This document shows, piece by piece, positions 10,716 to 20,252 of a stretch of 64,000 nt of DNA. Position 1 is the first letter of the stretch; each line of letters opens with the position of its first letter. Under the pieces are notes generated by a model. That model was not told the DNA's origin. It did not search any database and was given only the letters and a program-made list of their open reading frames with translations. A program made the position numbers and the translations under genes. This DNA comes from Terrisporobacter glycolicus ATCC 14880 = DSM 1288 (lineage in GTDB: Bacteria; Bacillota; Clostridia; Peptostreptococcales; Peptostreptococcaceae): NCBI RefSeq assembly GCF_036812735.1, contig NZ_CP117523.1, forward strand, positions 3,224,001-3,288,000, in the 5' to 3' direction.

Positions 10716-11555
10716 TTAATTAGCTGTGTGTATTTTTTTCTTTAAACCATTTTCTTTCATAATATCTATAATTAATCCAGCTGTTTCTTCTATCGCTTTA
10801 TTAGCAACATTAATAACTGGACAAGATAACTTCTTCATTACTTCTTCAGAGTAGTCTAACTCTTCCAAAATTCTATCTAATTTAGCGTAATTTGCGCTAC
10901 TTGATAATCCAAGGGCTTTAAGTCTTGCTTGTCTTATCTCATTAAGTTTTTCTGGTGTGTTAGTAAGTCCTATTATTTTTTTAGGATTTATTTCATATAT
11001 TTCTTTTGGTATTGGTATTTCAGGTACTAAAGGAATATTTGCTACTTTTATATTTCTGTTTGCTAGGTACATACTAAGTGGAGTTTTTGAAGTTCTTGAT
11101 ATTCCCACTAATACTAAATCTGCCTTTAATACTCCTCTTGGGTCTTTACCATCATCATACTTAACAGCAAATTCTATGGCCTCTATTCTTCTGAAGTATT
11201 CTTCATTCATTCTTCGGATTATACCAGGCTCTCTCTTTGGAGATGCTCCTATTTTTTCTGTTAGTATATTTAATATTTGAGACATTAAGTCTACACAATG
11301 TAAATTTTCTTTTGAACAGAAACTTTCAACAATATCGCCCAAATTTTCACTTACTAAAGTATAGACAACTATAGCATTTTCACTTTTAGCGCTTTCTAAT
11401 ATTTCAAGAAGAACTTCCTTGTTAGACACATAAGGAAATCTTCTTATATCATAAGTTTCTTCTTTTATATCAAACTGCGATATAGCTGCCTTAGCCACTT
11501 GTTGTGCAGTCTCCCCTATTGAATCGGATATTGCATATAATATAAAACTCTCCAT
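10716..11555 (-). CDS. ppsR: PPDK/PEP synthase regulatory protein (bifunctional kinase/pyrophosphorylase)
   Basis: DUF299/PpsR family: uses ADP to phosphorylate the regulatory threonine beside the PPDK active-site histidine, switching PPDK off, and uses Pi to reverse it. The 279-residue protein carries the family's DSIGETA start and the P-loop-like GISRTSKT at residues 151-158. Location 50 bp upstream of ppdK strongly supports the role. The Shine-Dalgarno GGAGGAGA precedes the ATG. It is orthologous to B. subtilis YqfL, which also follows ccpN. Confidence 0.95.
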   Translation of the reverse strand: MESFILYAISDSIGETAQQVAKAAISQFDIKEETYDIRRFPYVSNKEVLLEILESAKSENAIVVYTLVSENLGDIVESFCSKENLHCVDLMSQILNILTEKIGASPKREPGIIRRMNEEYFRRIEAIEFAVKYDDGKDPRGVLKADLVLVGISRTSKTPLSMYLANRNIKVANIPLVPEIPIPKEIYEINPKKIIGLTNTPEKLNEIRQARLKALGLSSSANYAKLDRILEELDYSEEVMKKLSCPVINVANKAIEETAGLIIDIMKENGLKKKIHTAN

Positions 11556-11565
11556 ATTCTCCTCC

Positions 11566-12195
11566 TTAATTGTCTACAATCTCTAAGAATAATTTTGTAA
11601 TGTTTGTTTTTGATATTTTTCCTATTACCTTAATTTTATCATCCATATTTTCAACTACTGGAATAGAATCTATTTCATGCTCTATTATCTTTTTAGCTAC
11701 TAAGATAACACTGTCTTCTTTTTCTACTGTAATGATATTAGGAGTTCTAGTCATTATCATTCCTATAGGCATTTTATTCATATCTGCACCACCTATAGTT
11801 GCCTTTAATAAATCTTTTCTCGATACTATACCGCATAAGCTTTCATCATCATCTATGATAAAAATACTTCCCACATCTGATAAGAACATATTTACTATTA
11901 CTTCATATAAACTATCATCTTTTTTTGCTATTACAGGAATACTCATGATATCCTCAACCTTTTTATTTTTCATGTCGTTTCCTAATAAGTTAAGCTTATT
12001 TATTCCCGAATAAAAGTAACCTACTTTTGGTCTAGCATCTAATATTCCTGTCATTGTTAAGATAGCTAAATCTGATCTTAACGTAGCACGAGTAACATTT
12101 AACATAGAAGCAATTTGCTCACTTGTTATTGGTTCACTTTCTTTTACTATTTCTATTATCTTTTGTTGTCTTTGATTTAGTTGAATGACAATCAC
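11566..12195 (-). CDS. ccpN: CcpN-type transcriptional repressor (HTH + two CBS domains)
   Basis: Winged HTH at about residues 5-60 (TSEQIASMLNVTRATLRSDLAIL) followed by tandem CBS domains (about 80-140 and 145-207). In B. subtilis CcpN represses gluconeogenic genes and responds to ATP/ADP; here the neighbours ppsR and ppdK make pyruvate/PEP metabolism the obvious target. The GTG start sits tight against an AAGAAGG Shine-Dalgarno, but the N-terminus VIVIQLNQRQ aligns in length with B. subtilis CcpN MSTIELNKRQ, supporting it. It is the first gene of ccpN-ppsR-ppdK. Confidence 0.85.
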   Translation of the reverse strand: MIVIQLNQRQQKIIEIVKESEPITSEQIASMLNVTRATLRSDLAILTMTGILDARPKVGYFYSGINKLNLLGNDMKNKKVEDIMSIPVIAKKDDSLYEVIVNMFLSDVGSIFIIDDDESLCGIVSRKDLLKATIGGADMNKMPIGMIMTRTPNIITVEKEDSVILVAKKIIEHEIDSIPVVENMDDKIKVIGKISKTNITKLFLEIVDN

Positions 12196-12243
12196 CTTCT
12201 TTCAATATGCTATACTTTTTCTCCGTTACACCTTATATAGTAT

Positions 12244-12273
12244 ATTATATATCCATATATACTATTGTGTAAA
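12244..12273 (-). promoter_or_regulatory. Candidate sigma-A promoter for ccpN-ppsR-ppdK
   Basis: On the minus strand TTTACA (12268-12273), an 18-bp spacer and TATAAT (12244-12249), about 50 bp upstream of the ccpN start. The surrounding 12274-12410 is AT-rich with no gene; I could not identify a clear CcpN operator there. Confidence 0.55.
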
Positions 12274-12410
12274 TAGATTTTTTCATTATTTATGATATAT
12301 TTTTTAATTATTTTCATCATGTATATACTTAGTTTTTACTGTAGCATTGATATTAATACACACTATATCAATTTATACATAGTATTTATGTTACACTAAA
12401 TAACCTAAGC

Positions 12411-12450
12411 AAAAAATGCCTTCCTTTATTTTGGATTCAAAAGGAAGGCC
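12411..12450 (-). terminator. Rho-independent terminator after glyS
   Basis: Minus-strand hairpin with perfect 10-bp arms GCCTTCCTTT / AAAGGAAGGC (12418-12427 and 12440-12449) followed by T6, about 20 bp beyond the glyS stop. Confidence 0.8.
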
Positions 12451-12469
12451 AGTATTTTTATATAATTGT

Positions 12470-14536
12470 TTATTTATAAACTATCTTAGATAAATCACAA
12501 ATAGTAAGCATTGTGCTGTAAATTTGTTTTAATAATCCAAGTCTATTTTCTTTTATTGCTTCATCTTTATCCATTATCATTACATTATCGAATAAATTAT
12601 CAACTAATGGTCTTAGTGTAGCGAAAGCATCTAAAGCTTCATCATATTTTTTGTCTGCTAATAAATTCTCAACATTTGATTTTATTTCCTTAAAACCATT
12701 ATATAATTTAATTTCTGCATCTTCTTTTAATAATTCTTCTTTAACTATATCCGTAGTTGCCTTCTCTGCTAAAGTAGAAACTCTGTTGAAAGCAGTTAAC
12801 ATTTCAACTAGTTCATCTTTTTGAAGCCATCTATTTAATTCAAGAGCTCTCGTATGTATATCTGATATATCATTTAAGTTGTTATTTAATACGGCATCTA
12901 TAACATCGTATCTTACTCCTAAATCTTTAAATAAGTTTTTAACTCTTTCAACAAAAAATTCAACTATTTGAGAAGCTACTTCCTCTTTGTTAAATTCTAA
13001 ACTAGAGTAGTTATCTAGTGCTGCATTTACTAAATTATTTAAGTTAACAGATAATTTTTTATCTAATAATATAGAAAGTATTCCTAAAGCTTGACGTCTT
13101 AGAGCATAAGGGTCTTGAGATCCTGATGGTTTAATTCCTATAGCAAAGAATCCTGCTATGGAATCTAGCTTATCAGCTATAGATAAAGCTATACCTGCAT
13201 TAGTTTCTGGTAATATATCTCCAGCAAATCTTGGTAGATAATGTTCAAATATACCTTGGCATACTTCTTCATTCTCCCCACTTACTTTTGCATAATCTTT
13301 CCCCATTATACCTTGAAGTTCCGTAAACTCGAATACCATATTAGTTACAAGGTCAGCTTTACAGAGTTTAGCTGCTCTTGCAGTATTTTTGGCGCTCTCA
13401 GTCATATTTAATTCATCAAGTATAACTTTAGATAACTTTTCTATTCTTAACGTTTTATCGTAAACTGTACCAAGCTTAGCTTGAAATACTACTGTATGTA
13501 ATTTGTCAACAAAGCTTTCTAAAGACTTTTTAGTATCCTCATTATAGAAGAATAAAGCATCCGCAAGTCTAGCTCTAAGTACTTTCTCGTTACCAGCTTT
13601 AACTAAATCTATTCTATTAGAATCACCATTTCTAACAGCTATAAAGTTTGGTAATAATTTCCCTTCTTTTAATACTGGGAAGTATCTTTGATGTTCTTTC
13701 ATCGGTGTCGTTACAACTTCTTTTGGTAACTTAACATACTCTTCGTCAAACTCACCATAAAAAGCTGTTGGATATTCTACTAAAAATGTTATTTCTTCTA
13801 GTAAATCATCATCTAATTCAACTTCTCCACCTAAAGAGTTTGCTACTTCTATAGCTTGTTCTTTTATCATTTCTTTTCTTTTATGTTGGTCTAATATTAC
13901 AAAGTTCTTTTTTAATTTTTCAAAATAATCTTCTATTGAGTTTACTTCAAATTCTTTTTCTCCTAAGAATCTATGACCTTTAGTAAGGTTAGAAGATTTT
14001 ATACCTTCTAAGTTTACATCTAGTACTTCATTATTTAATAATGTAACCATCCATCTTATTGGTCTAGCAAATCTCATGTTTTTACCACCCCAACGCATTG
14101 CTTTAGGGAAAGTTACATTTTTAATAGCTTCAGGAATTATATTTTTTAATACTTCTTTAGTATCTTTTCCTTCTTGTTTAATTGTACCAAATAAGTACTC
14201 AGCATTTCCTACTTTCTTAAAGTATACATTTTCTGGGTCTAAACCTTTACTTTTCATAAATCCAAGAGCCGGTTTTGTAAAGTTTCCTTCATCATCTACG
14301 GCTATTTTTCTAGCAGGCCCTTTGACTTCTTCTTCTAAGTCAGTTGCTTTCTCAGCTAAGTCAACTATAACAAAAGTTAATCTTCTTGGTGTTGCATACT
14401 TTTCTATTTTATTAAAACTTACTCTTTCTTCTTTAAGTAATTTACTTAAATTATTTTCTATTTGATCTAATGTAGTTTGTCCAAATCTTGATGGTAATTC
14501 TTCTACCCCAATCTCTAATAAAAGGTAATTATTCAT
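12470..14536 (-). CDS. glyS: Glycine--tRNA ligase beta subunit
   Basis: Large subunit of the bacterial alpha2beta2 glycyl-tRNA synthetase, which charges tRNA-Gly with glycine. The 688-residue length is typical; family landmarks include LLLEIGVEELPSRF at the N-terminus, ATPRRL, FARPIRWM, HRFLG, and a C-terminal anticodon-binding region with LNRWLQKDELVEMLTAFNRV. The start ATG overlaps the glyQ stop by one nucleotide, implying translational coupling. Confidence 0.97.
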   Translation of the reverse strand: MNNYLLLEIGVEELPSRFGQTTLDQIENNLSKLLKEERVSFNKIEKYATPRRLTFVIVDLAEKATDLEEEVKGPARKIAVDDEGNFTKPALGFMKSKGLDPENVYFKKVGNAEYLFGTIKQEGKDTKEVLKNIIPEAIKNVTFPKAMRWGGKNMRFARPIRWMVTLLNNEVLDVNLEGIKSSNLTKGHRFLGEKEFEVNSIEDYFEKLKKNFVILDQHKRKEMIKEQAIEVANSLGGEVELDDDLLEEITFLVEYPTAFYGEFDEEYVKLPKEVVTTPMKEHQRYFPVLKEGKLLPNFIAVRNGDSNRIDLVKAGNEKVLRARLADALFFYNEDTKKSLESFVDKLHTVVFQAKLGTVYDKTLRIEKLSKVILDELNMTESAKNTARAAKLCKADLVTNMVFEFTELQGIMGKDYAKVSGENEEVCQGIFEHYLPRFAGDILPETNAGIALSIADKLDSIAGFFAIGIKPSGSQDPYALRRQALGILSILLDKKLSVNLNNLVNAALDNYSSLEFNKEEVASQIVEFFVERVKNLFKDLGVRYDVIDAVLNNNLNDISDIHTRALELNRWLQKDELVEMLTAFNRVSTLAEKATTDIVKEELLKEDAEIKLYNGFKEIKSNVENLLADKKYDEALDAFATLRPLVDNLFDNVMIMDKDEAIKENRLGLLKQIYSTMLTICDLSKIVYK

Positions 14537-15414
14537 TATTTGTCACCTTCCTTTAATAGTGGATATCCCATTTCTTCTCTTTGCTTAACATAAAGTTCTG
14601 CTACAGCTTTTGCCATATTTCTAACTCTACCTATAAATGATGCTCTTTGACTAACACCTATAGCTCCCCTAGCATCTAATGTATTAAAAGTATGAGAACA
14701 TTTTAACACATAGTCATATGCTGGCACTACAAGTCCTCTTTCTATTATTCTTAACGCTTCTTTTTCATATATATCAAATAAGTTAAATAACATATCTGCA
14801 TCACACTCATCAAATGAATATGTACTATTTTCAAATTCAGCTTTTTTAAACACGTCACCATAAGTTATAGTATCGTTCCATTTTAAATCATAAACACTGT
14901 CAACGTCTTGTATATACATAGCAAGTCTTTCTAGACCGTATGTTATTTCTCCAGTTTCTAACTCACACTCTATTCCTCCAACTTGTTGGAAATATGTAAA
15001 TTGAGTAACTTCCATACCATCTAGCCAAACTTCCCACCCAAGTCCCCAAGCACCAACAGTAGTTGATTCCCAGTTATCTTCAACAAATCTTATATCATGT
15101 TCTAATGGATTAATACCTATAGCTTCTAAGCTTTTTAAGTATAGTTCTTGTATGTTTTCTGGAGATGGCTTTAGAATAACTTGGAATTGATGATGTTGAT
15201 ATAATCTATTAGGATTTTCTCCATATCTACCATCTGCAGGTCTTCTTGACGGCTCTACATAACAAACACTCCATGGTTCTGGACCTAATGATCTTAAGAT
15301 GGTGTTTGGATTCATTGTTCCTGCACCTTTTTCCACGTCGTAAGGCTGCATCATGATACATCCTTGCTTAGACCAGTAACTTTGAAGTGCTAGTATCATA
15401 TCTTGAAAATTCAT
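14536..15414 (-). CDS. glyQ: Glycine--tRNA ligase alpha subunit
   Basis: Catalytic class II aminoacylation subunit partnering GlyS. The 292-residue protein has the strongly conserved start [60 protein letters not shown] and the C-terminal [16 protein letters not shown] Shine-Dalgarno precedes the ATG. I find no T-box upstream: only 142 bp separate it from the next gene and no TGGNACC core is present, so it is likely transcribed with upstream genes or from a plain promoter. Confidence 0.98.
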   Translation of the reverse strand: MNFQDMILALQSYWSKQGCIMMQPYDVEKGAGTMNPNTILRSLGPEPWSVCYVEPSRRPADGRYGENPNRLYQHHQFQVILKPSPENIQELYLKSLEAIGINPLEHDIRFVEDNWESTTVGAWGLGWEVWLDGMEVTQFTYFQQVGGIECELETGEITYGLERLAMYIQDVDSVYDLKWNDTITYGDVFKKAEFENSTYSFDECDADMLFNLFDIYEKEALRIIERGLVVPAYDYVLKCSHTFNTLDARGAIGVSQRASFIGRVRNMAKAVAELYVKQREEMGYPLLKEGDK

Positions 15415-15457
15415 ATTAATACCTCCTAAATTTAATTTCTTAACTATTTATAGCAAT

Positions 15458-15487
15458 AAGGCCTTCCGTATCCACGAAAGGCCTTTT
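15458..15487 (-). other. Hairpin between the DUF4342 gene and glyQ
   Basis: Stem AAGGCCTTTCG / CGGAAGGCCTT with a 6-nt loop on the minus strand. One position is a G-U wobble as minus-strand RNA but a mismatch as plus-strand RNA, so the structure favours minus transcription. It lacks a T-run on that strand, so it may be a weak terminator, a processing site or an attenuator ahead of glyQS. Confidence 0.45.
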
Positions 15488-15556
15488 AATACTTCGTTTA
15501 TATTTGTAAGAATAACAAAACATAAAAAATTTGTCAATAAACTAGCACATTATTTG

Positions 15557-16159
15557 TTATTCTTCATCCTTTTTTTCTCTGTAGTCGTTTTTATTAAGAT
15601 CAATTATAACTTCGTCATTATCACATTCATTTTTATCTTCTGTATTTTTATTTTTCTTATCAACAGCTTGTTTTACATCTTTAGCAGCTGAACTTACCAT
15701 ATCTTTAATAATATTTAATTTTTCTTCGCTAAATTCGCCTAAATCAACTGTTGTGCCTTCATCTTCATTTTCAATTTTTATTCTATATTTTGCAAGTACT
15801 GATGCTGATAGACCTATTAAAGATAATATTGGAGCAAACACTACTCCAACAACTCCTACAGTAATAGGTATATTCATTATTATTTTTCCATTTTTTTCAA
15901 TAACTATACGTATAACATTGCTTTTTCTTAGAAGTTCTGTAACTTCTTCTTTTATTTTTTCTGAGTCTTTTCCAAATACATCTTCAAATGATTTTTTATC
16001 TTTATTTTCTTGTGAACCTGTAGAATTATCTTGTAGTAAAATTATAGCGTCAACTACATCTCCATCACATTTTTCAAGAGCCTCTTTTACTTGAGCATAA
16101 GTTACTCCTGGTACTCTTTCCATCACCTGATCAATGGCTTCTATAGTTATTTTACTCAT
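15557..16159 (-). CDS. DUF4342 protein with N-terminal UBA-like domain
   Basis: 200-residue protein of unknown function. Residues 1-45 (IEAIDQVMERVPGVTYAQVKEALE and so on) resemble a UBA/TS-N three-helix fold; a hydrophobic segment around residues 97-125 (IPITVGVVGVVFAPILSLIG) is likely a membrane-associated hairpin of the DUF4342 domain; the C-terminus is highly charged, Lys/Asp/Glu rich. It begins directly after the recO stop and so appears to be in the same transcript. Similar proteins are common beside recO/glyQS in this family; the function is not known to me. Confidence 0.8.
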   Translation of the reverse strand: MSKITIEAIDQVMERVPGVTYAQVKEALEKCDGDVVDAIILLQDNSTGSQENKDKKSFEDVFGKDSEKIKEEVTELLRKSNVIRIVIEKNGKIIMNIPITVGVVGVVFAPILSLIGLSASVLAKYRIKIENEDEGTTVDLGEFSEEKLNIIKDMVSSAAKDVKQAVDKKNKNTEDKNECDNDEVIIDLNKNDYREKKDEE

Positions 16160-16921
16160 TTATTCCACTCCCTTTTTATTTAGACTTTTTAAAACATTTA
16201 ATGATTTTTCGTTTATACTTCCTAAATATTCGTTCATGTAAATTTTTAAAATCTTATTTAGCTCATTTATTAGATATTTAGATACCTTAGCTTTAGAACA
16301 TAAAAGTATATCATTTTTTAATATATAATCCATTAGATTTGCTGTAGTTATATTCATCCTTAAGTTATGTTTAAAATTATCACTACACCTTTCACATAAT
16401 ATTCCACCTTCATATATATTAAATACAGGATTTTTAAAATTATTGTTATTACAACTTACACATTTATTAACAATAGGTTTAAATCCTACATAATCTAAAA
16501 ATTTAAGTTCAAAGCATAAGCTCACATATTCCATGTCTATATTTTCTTCACAAAATAAGTAAAGAGTTTGAGCAAGCGATATAAATAATCTGTTATTAGA
16601 TTGATTATCAATAACAAAATTGTCTAATAATTTTAGTATATGAGTTGCATAAGAAAAAGCCTCAAAATTATAAGATAAGTTATAAAAACTTTTTATAATT
16701 TCACTTTGGGTTACTCTATACATATTTCCTTCTTTTTTTAATGTAAAGTTAGAATATGCAAATATTTGCGAAGAGGACAATAAAGAACTTTTACTTTTCT
16801 TTGCTCCTCTAGCTATTGCAGCTATCTTTCCCAGTTTTCTAGTATATATAGTTAAAATTAAATCATTCTCTTTATATGTGACTGATTTAAGCACTATACC
16901 CTGGGTGTTTAATATTACCAT
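16160..16921 (-). CDS. recO: DNA repair protein RecO
   Basis: Recombination mediator of the RecFOR pathway that anneals ssDNA and helps load RecA. The 253-residue protein has an N-terminal OB fold ([37 protein letters not shown]) and a C-terminal helical domain with a four-cysteine zinc site, CVSC and CERC at about residues 160-182. The family-typical length and location after era/yqzL confirm it. Confidence 0.95.
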   Translation of the reverse strand: MVILNTQGIVLKSVTYKENDLILTIYTRKLGKIAAIARGAKKSKSSLLSSSQIFAYSNFTLKKEGNMYRVTQSEIIKSFYNLSYNFEAFSYATHILKLLDNFVIDNQSNNRLFISLAQTLYLFCEENIDMEYVSLCFELKFLDYVGFKPIVNKCVSCNNNNFKNPVFNIYEGGILCERCSDNFKHNLRMNITTANLMDYILKNDILLCSKAKVSKYLINELNKILKIYMNEYLGSINEKSLNVLKSLNKKGVE

Positions 16922-16935
16922 TACTTATCTCCCTT

Positions 16936-17034
16936 TTATTCTTTCTTTTTAAGTAAGGCTTTTTGATTATTAATATACAAGTAAGCTTCTATACTTCCAC
17001 TTTTTTTAAAAAATTGCCAACATATATTGTGCAT
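16936..17034 (-). CDS. yqzL: YqzL family small protein
   Basis: 32-residue ORF beginning MHNICWQFFKKSGSIEAYLY, preceded by a strong Shine-Dalgarno AAGAAGGGGG. B. subtilis and many clostridia encode YqzL, a small protein with the pattern W-x-F-x-x-x-G-x-x-x-A/T-Y-L, exactly here just upstream of recO and downstream of era. Function is unknown. It is shorter than most gene-callers' cut-off and easily missed. Residue pattern plus position make the call good though not certain. Confidence 0.75.
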   Translation of the reverse strand: MHNICWQFFKKSGSIEAYLYINNQKALLKKKE

Positions 17035-17120
17035 ATTATTACCCCCTTCTTACATTATTTATAATATTTTTCGTAAGAACAGAGGAAATAATTCATATCT
17101 TTTAAAAACAATTTTTTACA

Positions 17121-18494
17121 TTACAGGAATACAGTTATTATTAAGAAAAATATACAAATTCCTATAAAATCAAGTATTACAGAAACTAGAGGTGCAGATA
17201 CTATAGAAGTATCTATATCTAATTTCTTTAATAAAGCAGGTACAAATGCTCCAATAGTCGCTCCAAATATCATATTTATCATTATTGCTATTCCTACAAG
17301 TAAAGCAATATTTTCATTGCTAATTATAATATATGTTCCAGCTCCTCCTATCAGTCCACATAATACACCTGTTATTATACCTACTAAAATTTCTTTTAGT
17401 GTATTATTTAAAGATGTCATATCTCTGTTTGATAAGGTCATTATTGTTATAGATGATGATTGCATACCTATACTTCCACCTAAACATAATATAACAGGCA
17501 AAAATAAAAGTATATTTACATAGGTTGAATCTGATCCAACAAAATCTAACTTTGTTAAAAGTATTGTTGATAATAATCCCATTATTAGTATTATTATTAA
17601 CCATGGCATTCTAGCTCTAACAGAAGATGCTACTTGTTGAAGCGGTGTGGCATTTTGGTCTTCTGCTACATCTCTTTCATGTTCTGAAGAACCAGCCAGT
17701 TTATATAAGTCTTCGCTTGCCTCTTCTTCCATAACATCTATAATATCATCTACTGTTATTATTCCCTTTAATACTCCTTGTTTATCTATTACTGGTATGG
17801 CAATTAAATCATATTTTGACACTAATCTAACTGCTTCTTCTCTATCTTCATCTACATCTATTGAAATAATATTTTCACTCATTAAATCTTCTACAATAAC
17901 TGAATCTCTTGCTGTTATCAACTCTCTAAGAGATAAAACACCAACTAATTTTTCATCGTTATCTACTACGTAAATATAATATATCGTCTCTGCATCTAAA
18001 GCATTTTCTCTCATATGGTCTATAGCTTCTTTTGCCGTCATATTTTTATTTATTTCAATATAACCAGGAGTCATTATACCACCAGCTGAATCTTCATCGT
18101 ATACTAATAATTCTTTAACATCATCAGCATCCTCTTTACTTAAAAGATTCATTATTTTATGTCTTTCTTCTTCTTCTATTTCGCTCAAAATATCTGTTAA
18201 ATCATCTAATGACATTTGTTCTAAAATATTCCTACCATGTTCTTGGTCTATATTAGACAATATTGATTTAAAGAAATCTGGACCACTTTCTTCTAGAATA
18301 GAAGCCGACATATCTATTGGCAATACTTCAAATAATTTTATTTGCATATCTTCATCTAAATTTTCCATTACATCGAAAATATCCATAATATGATATTCTT
18401 CTAGTAATTCTATTAGATCTAATAATTTATTATTTTCAAGTAAGGATATAACATCCCTTAACAAATCCCTGGAATCTTCTTGTTTCTTATCCAT
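17121..18494 (-). CDS. mgtE: Magnesium transporter MgtE
   Basis: Mg2+-gated Mg2+ channel of the MgtE/SLC41 family. Order: N-terminal MgtE_N helical superhelix (to about residue 130), two CBS domains (about 130-255) that sense intracellular Mg2+, a linker helix, and five membrane helices (about 285-457). The 457-residue length is typical. An in-frame GTG lies three codons upstream at 18503, but AAAGGTGG is placed 5 nt before the ATG at 18494, so that is the chosen start. The Shine-Dalgarno lies against the end of era, indicating co-transcription. No M-box riboswitch is visible. Confidence 0.95.
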   Translation of the reverse strand: MDKKQEDSRDLLRDVISLLENNKLLDLIELLEEYHIMDIFDVMENLDEDMQIKLFEVLPIDMSASILEESGPDFFKSILSNIDQEHGRNILEQMSLDDLTDILSEIEEEERHKIMNLLSKEDADDVKELLVYDEDSAGGIMTPGYIEINKNMTAKEAIDHMRENALDAETIYYIYVVDNDEKLVGVLSLRELITARDSVIVEDLMSENIISIDVDEDREEAVRLVSKYDLIAIPVIDKQGVLKGIITVDDIIDVMEEEASEDLYKLAGSSEHERDVAEDQNATPLQQVASSVRARMPWLIIILIMGLLSTILLTKLDFVGSDSTYVNILLFLPVILCLGGSIGMQSSSITIMTLSNRDMTSLNNTLKEILVGIITGVLCGLIGGAGTYIIISNENIALLVGIAIMINMIFGATIGAFVPALLKKLDIDTSIVSAPLVSVILDFIGICIFFLIITVFL

Positions 18495-18505
18495 ATAATC
18501 CACCT

Positions 18506-19396
18506 TTATTTATCATTGTAACCAAAATTACTTATGTAATTTTGAGAGTTTCTCCAATTTTCTTTTACTTTTACCCATAATTGAAGATTAACTTTAGCTC
18601 CTAAAAGCAATTCCATGTCTTCTCTTGAGGACTTTCCTATTCCTTTTAGTTTTCTACCATTCTTTCCTATAATTATACCTTTATGTGAACTTCTTTCGCA
18701 ACAGATAACCGCAGAAATGTCTATGATGTTTTTATCTTCTCTAAACTTCATTCTTTCTATTTCTACTGCAACACCGTGAGGAACTTCATCATGAACAAAG
18801 TGTAATACTTTTTCCCTAATTAGTTCAGAAACTAAAACTCTTTCTGGTTGATCAGTTATCATATAGTCCGGGAAATACTTTGGTCCTTCTTCAAGGTAAC
18901 CTTCTATTACTTTTAGTAATTCTTTTACATTTCTACCTTTTAATGCTGATACTGGCACTATTTCTTTAAATATTCCTTCTTCATTATATAACTTCATTAA
19001 GTTAAATAAATCAGCTTCTTCTATTAAATCCATTTTATTTATTACTAAGACTACAGGAGTTTTTATATTTCTTAAATCTTCCATGATTTTTTTATCCCCT
19101 GGTCCTATTTTTTTCGATTCATCAACAACAAATAAAACCACATCTACATTTTTAAATGCATCTGTTGCTTGACTTACCATAAACTCACCTAATTTAGTTT
19201 TAGGCTTATGAATTCCTGGTGTATCTAAAAATACTATTTGGCAATCTTCATTTGTGTAAACTGCCTGTATTGTATTTCTTGTTGTCTGAGGTTTATCACT
19301 CATTATGGCGATTTTTTCACCTATTACATTATTCATTAATGTAGATTTACCAACATTTGGTCTACCTACTATACTTACAAAGCCTGACTTAAACAT
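18506..19396 (-). CDS. era: GTPase Era
   Basis: Essential Ras-like GTPase that binds the 3' end of 16S rRNA during 30S maturation. The 296-residue protein shows G1 GRPNVGKS (residues 11-18), G3 DTPG, G4 NKMD, G5 SALKG and a C-terminal KH domain with IIGKNGRKLKGIG. Shine-Dalgarno TTAGGAG before the ATG. 128 bp of gene-free AT-rich sequence precede it, containing a TATAAT on the minus strand but no good -35. Confidence 0.97.
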   Translation of the reverse strand: MFKSGFVSIVGRPNVGKSTLMNNVIGEKIAIMSDKPQTTRNTIQAVYTNEDCQIVFLDTPGIHKPKTKLGEFMVSQATDAFKNVDVVLFVVDESKKIGPGDKKIMEDLRNIKTPVVLVINKMDLIEEADLFNLMKLYNEEGIFKEIVPVSALKGRNVKELLKVIEGYLEEGPKYFPDYMITDQPERVLVSELIREKVLHFVHDEVPHGVAVEIERMKFREDKNIIDISAVICCERSSHKGIIIGKNGRKLKGIGKSSREDMELLLGAKVNLQLWVKVKENWRNSQNYISNFGYNDK

Positions 19397-19524
19397 TTAT
19401 GATTCTCCTAACTTTTCTTTTGATTGTTTATATTATTGTTCATTTTTTCCTAGGTTTATATATCTATTCATTTCACTAATATTTTTTATAAAAATTAAAT
19501 AAACATCTAATATTATAACACATT

Positions 19525-20247
19525 TTAGTAAAAGTTAATTATTTTTAATTGGAAAACTAACATAGCCACTAAAATACCTAATAATGCTCCTGCAACTGCC
19601 TCCCAAAATGTATGTATCTTACCTTCTATTCTACTTTGTGCTACTAGTAGTGCCATAATATAAGCTAAAGCTGATACTAAAGGTCTTTCAATTAACATTG
19701 CAATTGATGTAGCTACGGCAAAGGCAAGAGCTGAGTGACCACTTGGCATTCCACCTTTTAGTGGTGTACCTGTTGATGTTAATGCTTTTACTACTACTAC
19801 AGATATTAATACCAATACAATACATATTAATGTAACATGAGGGTCTGATTTTCTTATGGTAAATATTAATGATTTTGATAAATCTGCAAATTTATCATAA
19901 AATATGAGATAGCCAACAGCTACTGCATTTAACGCTGATATCAATACTCCTCCTGCTGCCACATCTTTTGCTATTTTAGCTAGCTTATGATACTTATCTG
20001 TAACCAAATCTACTGTATTTTCTATAGCAGTATTAAACATTTCAGCTATTATAACTAGAGAAATAGATAATATTAATATCATCATCTCCAATTTGCTTAA
20101 ATCAAAACGCAAACTTACAATTAATACTGCTACTGCTATAAAGTAATGTATTTTCATATTTCGCTCATATTTAAATGTATATAATATACCCTGAATAGCT
20201 GCATTAAATGCTTCTATAATACTAGGGCGAGTTTTTTTATCTTTCAT
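19525..20247 (-). CDS. Undecaprenol/diacylglycerol kinase fused to PAP2 phosphatase domain
   Basis: 240 residues in two parts. The N-terminal half is a DgkA-type three-helix membrane kinase (EMFNTAIENTVDLVTD, with the catalytic Glu and Asn). The C-terminal half is a PAP2 phosphatase domain with GMPSGHSALAFAVA and the later S-R...H...E pattern in SRIEGKIHTFWEA; the usual final Asp is Glu. Gram-positive DgkA phosphorylates undecaprenol; a fused phosphatase suggests a protein managing undecaprenol/undecaprenyl phosphate, or a lipid phosphate cycle, in the membrane. The position between ybeY and era is that of dgkA in B. subtilis. Confidence 0.85.
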   Translation of the reverse strand: MKDKKTRPSIIEAFNAAIQGILYTFKYERNMKIHYFIAVAVLIVSLRFDLSKLEMMILILSISLVIIAEMFNTAIENTVDLVTDKYHKLAKIAKDVAAGGVLISALNAVAVGYLIFYDKFADLSKSLIFTIRKSDPHVTLICIVLVLISVVVVKALTSTGTPLKGGMPSGHSALAFAVATSIAMLIERPLVSALAYIMALLVAQSRIEGKIHTFWEAVAGALLGILVAMLVFQLKIINFY

Positions 20248-20252
20248 AAAAA

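Noticed and set aside
19397-19524. Twelve-codon ORF upstream of era
   Set aside because: No Shine-Dalgarno, no conservation known, and too short to support.
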